In this document: positions 57,241 to 64,000 of the stretch, one piece after another
How the letters are laid out: every line of letters begins with the position of its first letter
How positions within the stretch are numbered: the stretch's first letter is position 1
Notes under the pieces: generated by a model
Databases searched by the model: none
What the model was told of the DNA's origin: nothing
The model's input: only the letters and a program-made list of their open reading frames with translations
Assembly: GCA_015680685.1 (NCBI GenBank)
Contig: MNCI01016016.1
Coordinates: forward strand, 1-64,000
Reading direction: 5' to 3'
Source: Gnetum montanum
Taxonomy: Eukaryota; Streptophyta; Gnetopsida; Gnetales; Gnetaceae
DNA length: 64,000 bases
Translations under genes and position numbers: made by a program

Positions 57241-57679
57241 GCTTAAAGTGGAAGAAAACCAGTAGTGGGTCACTTTAGAATCTTTAGTTTCATTGCCTAC
57301 GCACGTATCCCTAATGAGAAGAGAAAGAAGTTGGAGGATAAGAGTGAAAAATGTGTCTTTCGTAGTGTAATTTAAGCATCCAAAACATAAAAATTGTATA
57401 ATTCTTTGACAAAGAAGATTATGACTAGTAGATATGTCATCTATGATGAAGAGATTGCTTGGAATTAAAATGGGTAGCAACCTACTCTAATTATTTTTGA
57501 TAGTGAAAGTGCAGACTCTGCAACACCCAAAACTATAAAACCTAGAACTACAAGCTTTGATGAACCAAGAACTGTGGAGGCTAAAATCCCAAAAGCCATG
57601 GAGGTTGAAGCACCAAGAACTATGAAGGTTGAGACTTCACCAATAGCAATAGCAGTTGAATATTGTGGTATTTGAAAAA

Positions 57680-58570
57680 GACCCTTATGGATGATGGATT
57701 ATGAGGTAATTGGGATTGACCAATCTAATGACCCAATCACCCACTTTGTTTTGTTTGTAGATTTTCATCCCATAACTTTTGGAAGTGCTATTAATGAATC
57801 AAAATAGAGAAATTAAATGGGGGATGAAATTGAAACCATTAAGAGAAATGATACTTGGAAGCTGGTTGATCTTCCAAAAGGGCACAAAACCAATGTTGTG
57901 AAGTGGGTCTTCAAAACAAAACTAAAGGAGAATGATAAAGTTGATAAGTATAAGGTATGATTGGTGGCTAATCCAAAAGGGCACAAAACCAATGGTGTGA
58001 AGTGGATCTTCAAAACAAAACTAAAGGAGACTGGTGAAGTTGACAAGTATAATGTATGATTGGTGGCTAAGGGATACAAGCAAGAATATGGGATTTCCTG
58101 TAAAGAAGTCTTTACTCCTATTGTAAGGCATGATAAAATATGATTTTTGATTGCATTGGTAGCATAAAATTCATGGCGTATCTTCCAAATCAATGTCAAG
58201 TCCACATTCCTACATGGAGACTTGGAGGAACAGGTATTGATTAATCAGCCCCCAGGTTTTGTGAAGCTTGGTAGTGAGCACAAGGTCTATAAATTAAAAA
58301 AAAGATTTTGTATGGACTAAAACAAGCTCTAAGAGCTTGGTATAGTTGTATAAATACTTATTTTTCTAAGGAGGGATTTCAAAATATCCATATGAGCATA
58401 CACTTTCTACAACGATTGATGGAGGAAAAGTTCTCATTATATGTTTATATGTTGATGATCTTATTTTCACTAGGAATGAGAGTGATTTGTTTGAAAAATT
58501 TAAGAAGTTAATGATAGATGAGTTTGAAATGACTGATCTTGGAAAAATGCGTTACTACCTTGGCATGTAA
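57680..58570 (+). pseudogene. Reverse transcriptase of copia C1, with internal duplication
   Basis: RT blocks: RNDTWKLVDLPKGHKTNVVK, WVFKTKLKE, YKQEYGISCKEVFTPIVRH, GDLEEQVLINQPPGF, LYGLKQALRAWYSCI (58310-58350) and a decayed catalytic region (ICLYVDDL-like, near 58440-58460). A 99-bp (33-codon) segment starting CCAAAAGGGCACAAAACCAA is tandemly duplicated at 57874-58071. Confidence 0.8.
57874..58071 (+). repeat. 99-bp in-frame tandem duplication within copia RT
   Basis: Units start at 57874 and 57973. They differ at about nine positions (for example GTTGTG/GGTGTG), so the duplication is old. Confidence 0.85.
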
Positions 58571-58573
58571 GTA

Positions 58574-59360
58574 GTGAAACCCCCCATTGGAATCTTTATT
58601 TCTCAAAAGAAGTATGTTAGAGAAATATGGGAGAGGTTTAATATGAAGGATTGCAATCCTGTAAGCAGTCTAATTGAGATTGGCTTGAGGCTAAATAAAG
58701 ATCCTAAAGGAAGCAAGGTGGAGGCTACACCTTACAAGAAAATTGTTGGGAGTCTAATGTATTTGATTACAACCAACTTGATATAATGCATGCTATGAGT
58801 CTTATTAGCAGATACATGAAGTCTCCAAAGAAAATGCATTTGTTGGCTACTAAAAGAATATTTCATTACTTGCAAGGGACTAAATATTTTGGGCTATTTT
58901 ACAAGAAAGGTTATAAATATGATTTTGTGGGATTTATTGATAGTGATTTTGTAGGAGATCAAGATGATAGGAAGAGCACTTTAGGATATGTTTTTATGAT
59001 GGACACAAGGGCTATCTCATGGTCATCCAAGAGGCAATCACTTATCACATTGTCAACCATAGAGGCTGAATTTTTTGCTATAACATCTTGTGCTTGCTAA
59101 GCTATTTGGCTAAGAAAATTTCTTAATGAGCTATATTTCAAATAAGAGGGAGCTACTACAATTTTCTGTGAGAATAATTCCACGATAAAGTTATCCAAAA
59201 ATCCTATGCTACATAGAAGAAGTAAGCATATTGATGTGATATTTCACTTCTTATGTGATCTATGCAATGATGGTGTTATTGATTTGGTGTTTTGTAAGAG
59301 TGAAGATCAACTCACTGATATTCTAACCAAACCCCTCAAGTTATCAACATTCTAGAGGCT
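58574..59360 (+). pseudogene. RT C-terminus and RNase H of copia C1
   Basis: Reads GIFISQKKYVREIWERFNMK, NPVSSLIEIGLRLNKD and TPYKKIVGSLMYL. After a stop comes LISRYMKSPKKMHLLATKRI, YLQGTKYFGLFY, DSDFVGDQDDRKSTLGYVFM, ISWSSKRQSLITLSTIEAEF, ENNSTIKLSKNPMLHRRSKH and LTDILTKPLKL. This is the complete copia RNase H with only a few nonsense changes. Confidence 0.85.
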
Positions 59361-59438
59361 AAGAAAGCAGCTTGGAGTCTGCACATTGAATGATTCTTAT
59401 TAAACTAATAGTTTGCAAAATTTTAGTTTATGGGAGGA

Positions 59439-59836
59439 TGTTAAATGTGTTTAATTGTTAAACATGGTTTTTTTTGTCCTAGCCTTTAGGAACTATCCTT
59501 AGGGATTTGGTTGCTATTTTCATTCTTTAGAAATTGAATGGTCAACTGTTATAGAAGTTGAAGAGTTAGTCATTATAGAAGTTGAAGGGTTGACCATTAT
59601 AGAAGTTTAGGGGCTGATCATTATAGAAGTTGAAGGGTCAACCATTATAGAAGTTATGGGGTCGATTGTTATAGAAGTTGCTTGATATTAGGATTTAGTT
59701 GCTATTTTCCATTGATGTACTTGCCTATTTAAAGGCCATTATCAGTTGAATAAAAAGGTGAAATTCAATTGTCTCTGTTTATCCTTGTTTTATTTTTGTT
59801 TTTGAGGCTAGTAGTGCACAAGCTCAGAGGCTAACA
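59439..59836 (+). repeat. 3' LTR of copia C1
   Basis: Starts TGTTAAATGTG directly after a polypurine ATGGGAGGA and ends GGCTAACA; 398 bp. It contains six 24-bp units (59517-59680) and TATTTAAAG at 59726-59734. Confidence 0.85.
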
Positions 59837-61820
59837 GAAACCAATAGAAGATGCAGATCTTCTAGAACTTTTAGATTTCCATTTGTTGAAACTAAGTGAT
59901 TCATTTTTGCTTTGTATGAGTTTTGATTTGGAAGGATAAGATAGTAGTCATTAGAATATCTTTCTACACTTAGAACTTCCTCTATTGTGTCATTCTTAAA
60001 CTGATTTTGATCTTTAGAAACACAAGAAGATGAAATTAAAGTTGATTTCTAACTCAATCAAGACTTTTACAAGAAACTACCAATAAATTAAAAGATTCAC
60101 GATGCAAACCTATTGAAGGAGATGTGTCTCTTAGAGGCACATGTGAATAGGCTTGTGCAAGAGGTTATCTCTTTGGAAAATGAGATTTGGGGCTCTTTAG
60201 TGAGCTAAGTGCCCCTCCTTGAACCCCACCCTCCTCCCTTAGCTTGCCATTTTTATTTTAGTTAATCTAGTTCTCTCTATTATTTTAAAAACCTAGTTAT
60301 GTTTGGTTGTATGAACTTTTAATACAAATACAATTTATAAAACTATTTGATTATAATTTTTTTTCTTTTAATTTTAGGATTTATTTATTTTCATTTGAAT
60401 GTTACTATTTTAGGGTACTAGTTATTTCACTTTTAATTTCAAAACTTACTTAATCCATGATAAATGTTTAAGTAGTATTACTAATCGTCCCAATAATATT
60501 TTTTAAATTAATTTCTAAATTTTTTTCACTATTTTCTTTTCAATTTATTTCTCATTTTATTACCATTTATTACATAGTTTAGAATTATTATTATTATTAT
60601 TATTATTAGGGATCTATTTCTGATTGGCTTAAAATTTATCAATATTAAGTTAATTAGATCCTTTAAGTATTTCTCTACATATTTTCCCTTGAGATTACTT
60701 AATTATACCCTTGGAAAATTATTAGCATCATAAAATATAATAGTCCTTGTTCTTTATTGTTTATTAAAAGACTAGATTTAAAATATCATCTTACAGTTAA
60801 TTAGTTGGGATGATTCCTAGGTTTCCATACCCACATGGCAAATGCATGAAGCACTAATCTCCTACAACATATTTAAAAGGGTGTTACCTTTAATCATATT
60901 TAATGCATCAACAACAATTTAAACCTTACTATTGTAACTAACATTTCCCATGAATAAGGCTTTATCCTTCCATCACAATACCATAAAACTTTAGTGTTCA
61001 TTCATAATAATCAAACTAAAAGTAGTGTTCCAATAAAATCTAGATTATTTTTGTTTCCAAACCATACCACACTAGTGCTCCTCTTAGTACGATGATGCTA
61101 GTGCTCAGTTGATGATTGTGATCCAACGCTTTGCGGTGCAGCACTTATGCTAATGCTGTTGTAACATTCTCTCTAAGGTTTAGATTAGGCCAAATATATA
61201 CTATGTTTAGCAAAATATTTTTACTAATGAAGGTAGTAGAAGAATTTATAAGCATAAGTCAGCAAGGATCCCACTTTGACTATCACAACTTTGCTCCATG
61301 GGATTGTATGTTCATTTTGGCATGTTATTCACAATTTGGTATGTAATTTTTGCATTAACGTATTGTAGGGATCCCTCATATTTTAGGGTTCATTCCTTTC
61401 CATTCTCGACCATTGATACATTTCAAAATGAGAAATTTGTGAATATTCCCAATTATGTCTTTGGCTTTTCTAGCACAATTTTCTTTTCTTCTCCCTAAAT
61501 TATTTGCCCTACAATAGCTAAAAGCCCAGGGTACATTCTATTTTCTTTCTCTTTGTTTCATGATTTCTCTATGAATAATCGACTAGAGAGATGTTTTAAA
61601 ATTGAGCTTTTGCTTACACTAACATTGAACCAAAAATAGGCAATAGAGTTAGTGTTTTTGTTGCCTCATTTTTCACCAAATCTAGACTAGTGAAAGTGAT
61701 TGTAGGAAGAGGATGTGGCTCAATCGCCATACATTTAAGTTAATAGAATCTTGTTATTTTGCTAGCATTTAGAGATTTTTTTCAATTGCATAGATCATTT
61801 ATAGAGATTCAAGGTATGCT
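59837..61820. other. AT-rich spacer between two copia copies, no gene recognised
   Basis: No family signature on either strand. An (ATT)n microsatellite lies at 60584-60608. The part 61080-61260 is less AT-rich but has no defensible ORF. Confidence 0.5.
60584..60608. repeat. (ATT)n microsatellite
   Basis: About eight ATT units. Confidence 0.9.
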
Positions 61821-62305
61821 TGTTAAATGTATTTAATTGTTAAGCATGTTTTCTTGTTTATCCTAGTCTTTAGAAATTGTCCTTAGGGATTTAATTACTA
61901 TTTTCATTCTTTAGAAGTTGAATGATTTGTCATTATAGAAGTCAAAAAGTCAACCATTATAGAAGTTGAAGGGTCAACTATTACAGAAGTTGAAGGGTCA
62001 ACCATTACAGAAGTTGAAGAGTCAGTTGTTACAAAAGTTGAAGGGTTAGCCATTATAGAAGTTGAAGAGTTGACCATTATAAAAGTTGAAGGATTAACCA
62101 TTACAAAAGTTGAAGGGCCGACCATTAAAGAAGTTACTTCATATTAGGATTTAGTTGCTATTTTCCATTGATGTATTTGCCTATTTAAAGCCCATTATCA
62201 TTTGAATAAAATTGTTAAATTGAGTCACCTCTATTTATCCCTGTTTTATTTTTTTTGCTATTCTTATTATCTAAGGCTAGCAATGCATAGCCTCAAAGGA
62301 CAATA
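61821..62305 (+). repeat. 5' LTR of copia element C2
   Basis: Starts TGTTAAATGTATTTAATTG, as in the 3' LTR of C1, and ends at GGACAATA before the primer site; 485 bp. It is longer than the C1 LTRs because the 24-bp array has nine units (61911-62130). TATTTAAAG at 62182-62190. Confidence 0.85.
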
Positions 62306-62306
62306 G

Positions 62307-62320
62307 TGGTATAAGAGCTC
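62307..62320 (+). other. Primer binding site of copia C2
   Basis: TGGTATAAGAGCTC, one change from the initiator-tRNA-Met type TGGTATCAGAGCTC. Confidence 0.75.
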
Positions 62321-62451
62321 AGTTTAGGAGGCTAGAGAAAAAGCCCAGTTTAGGAGGCCAGAGAGAAAGCCTAGTTCTAGAGGCTAGAGAGAAAAGAATA
62401 ATAGTGCACTTGGTTTAGGAGGCTCCATGAAGGAGCACATTAGTGCATAAA

Positions 62452-63300
62452 TGCCATTTGAAAATTTTGTACAACCTACCATCCCAAGTTTTAATGGTCA
62501 CTATGACCATTGAAGCATGTTGATGGAAAATTTCTTGAAGTCTAAGGAGTATTGGCAAGTTGTTAAATATGGTGTAGTAGCACCTATAGCTAAGGCTACA
62601 CTCGCAAATGAACAAAGAAAAGAGCTAAAGTAATTAAGGCTGAAAGATTTAAAGGAAAATATTTATTTATTTCAAGCAATTATTGTTCTATCTTGAAGAC
62701 TATTCTTAGTAAAGAAACTTCCAAGGATATTTGGAATTCTATGAAGAAGAAATATCAGGGGTCTTTGAGAGTAAAGCATGCATAGCTTCAAGCCTTGAGA
62801 AGGGTTTTTAAGACTCTGTATATGAACGACGGAAAGTTTGTTACTAGCTATTGTGCAAGGATAGTGGGTATAGCCAATAACATGTGATTTCATGGTGAGA
62901 AGATGGAGGATGTTATTATTTTTGAGAAGATATTGCATTCCCTATCCTCCAAGTTTGATTATGTTGTTTGTTCAATTGAAGAATTCAAAGATGTTGATGC
63001 ACTTTCCCTTGATGAACTTCAAACTTCTTTGTTAGTCCATGAACAAAAAATGAATCAAAATTCAACTTCTGAAGAGAAAACTTTGAAGGCTTTTATTCTT
63101 ACTTATTCCTTAAGAGGACAAGGTAGAGGTAGAGGTAGAGGAAGAGGATATTGAGGCAATAGAGATGATAGAAGACATTTCAAAGGGGATGGTAATAAAT
63201 TTCAAGGAAAACGTAGAGGACAAGTTGAAAAATTTAAGGTGGAATGCTTTATATGTCATAAATATAGACACAATCATTTTTGAATGCTATGCTAAACTAC
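62452..63300 (+). pseudogene. gag of copia C2
   Basis: Same family as C1: FENFVQPTIPSFNGHYDH, then stop-SMLMENFLKSKEYWQV. The clean stretch at 62903-63154 has MEDVIIFEKILHSLSSKFDY and LSLDELQTSLLVHEQKMNQN, ending RGRGRGRGRGY. The zinc knuckle CFICHKYRHNHF then EC (63245-63285, CCHC spacing) is interrupted by a one-base shift. Confidence 0.8.
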
Positions 63301-63384
63301 CCAATGACAAAGGAAAGAAATTAAATTTTGTAGAAGAGAAGAAGTTTGAGACTTTGTTGATGGTAGTTCAAGCCAATCGAGAGT

Positions 63385-64000
63385 CTTAGTTAGATGTATG
63401 GTATGTGCATACCAGCTACAACGACCATATGCATGGATTTTACTTAGATGAAAGTTTTCATTCTATCGTAAGTTTTGATGATTGTTCTATTATGAATGTA
63501 ATGGGAAGGGGTGGGGGGACATTAGAACCAAGAATTATTTTGTAGAAATAATTTTCAATGTTTTTTATGTTTCTAATTTGAAAAGCAATTTTGTTAAGTG
63601 ATGGTCAATTGCAAGAAGAAGGGTTATGTAATAACCATTCAAAAGGGTGCTTGTAAAATTTATAATCCTTCAAGAGGGGCTATTGAAGTTGTTCAAATGA
63701 GCTTCAATAGATTATTTCCATTGATGATTGAAAGTGCTCAATCTTTCCTAAAGGCTGAAGTAAAAGACCCAATATGGCTTTGGCATTTTCACTATAGCCA
63801 CTTGAATTTTGAAGTATTGAAGACTTTGCAATAGAAAAATATGATGACTAGTCTTCCTTGAATTACAATTCCTTCTAGAGTTTGTGAAGAATGTATTGTT
63901 GGTAAACAACATCATTCTCAATTATTTTAAGAAAAATCATGGAGAGCAAAGAGTGTCCTTGAGCTAGTTCACTTTGACATTTGTGGGCCAATAGAACCAT
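63385..64000 (+). pseudogene. Protease and start of integrase of copia C2, cut by window end
   Basis: Reads a decayed protease site (VWYVHTSYNDHMHG), then 63598-63834 with KKKGYVITIQKGACKIYNPS and the GAG-pre-integrase IWLWHFHYSHLNFEVLKTLQ. The integrase follows at the window end (ECIVGKQHHSQL). It continues beyond 64000. Confidence 0.75.

Noticed and set aside
61904-62125. 73-residue minus-strand protein with an 8-residue repeat
   Set aside because: It is the antisense translation of the 24-bp U3 minisatellite; the period of 24 keeps any frame open.

Overview
This window is eukaryotic nuclear DNA from a repeat-rich plant genome. The evidence is one intact germin-like protein gene, plant-type LTR retrotransposons (Ty3/gypsy and Ty1/copia), a Helitron, LINEs and tRNA-derived SINE-like sequence. 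A gymnosperm or another large-genome seed plant is plausible, but I cannot name the species. About 80% of the window is transposon sequence. Most of it is eroded by C-to-T and G-to-A changes, so CAG and CAA codons read as stops, as expected of heavily methylated DNA.

Layout. 1-8482 is a Ty3/gypsy element (A), with the end of its 5' LTR, a gag remnant, no pol core, a long eroded extra ORF at 4723-7398, and a 3' LTR. It abuts a minus-strand Helitron Rep/helicase remnant (8483-10921, continuing at 16021). That Helitron is interrupted by a 5'-truncated LINE (10939-16003, minus) with a 17-bp target duplication. 16815-21655 is an eroded minus-strand copia element. 21656-25600 is a low-copy island with degenerate repeats and a germin-like pseudogene. 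26078-35415 is a second gypsy element (B) that landed in a SINE-like sequence. 35416-45600 is a second low-copy island, holding the intact germin-like gene (37425-38117, minus), several exact two-copy tandem duplications and a LINE RT remnant. 45601-54093 is the youngest element, with about 1.95-kb LTRs and a perfect GTGCC target duplication. 54770-59836 is a plus-strand copia element, and 61821-64000 begins a second copy of the same copia family.

The two germin-like loci lie 14 kb apart on the same strand and look like a tandem pair separated by gypsy B. The intact one has proline in place of the fourth metal-ligand histidine, whereas the pseudogene still encodes histidine there.

The most unusual object is the 45601-54093 element. 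Its coding frame joins gag and protease directly to an integrase C-terminal tail, with no reverse transcriptase, RNase H or integrase core. It therefore looks like a trans-mobilised, protein-coding non-autonomous retrotransposon. Second is the roughly 890-codon frame in gypsy A, which carries about 54 stop codons yet shows no frameshift.
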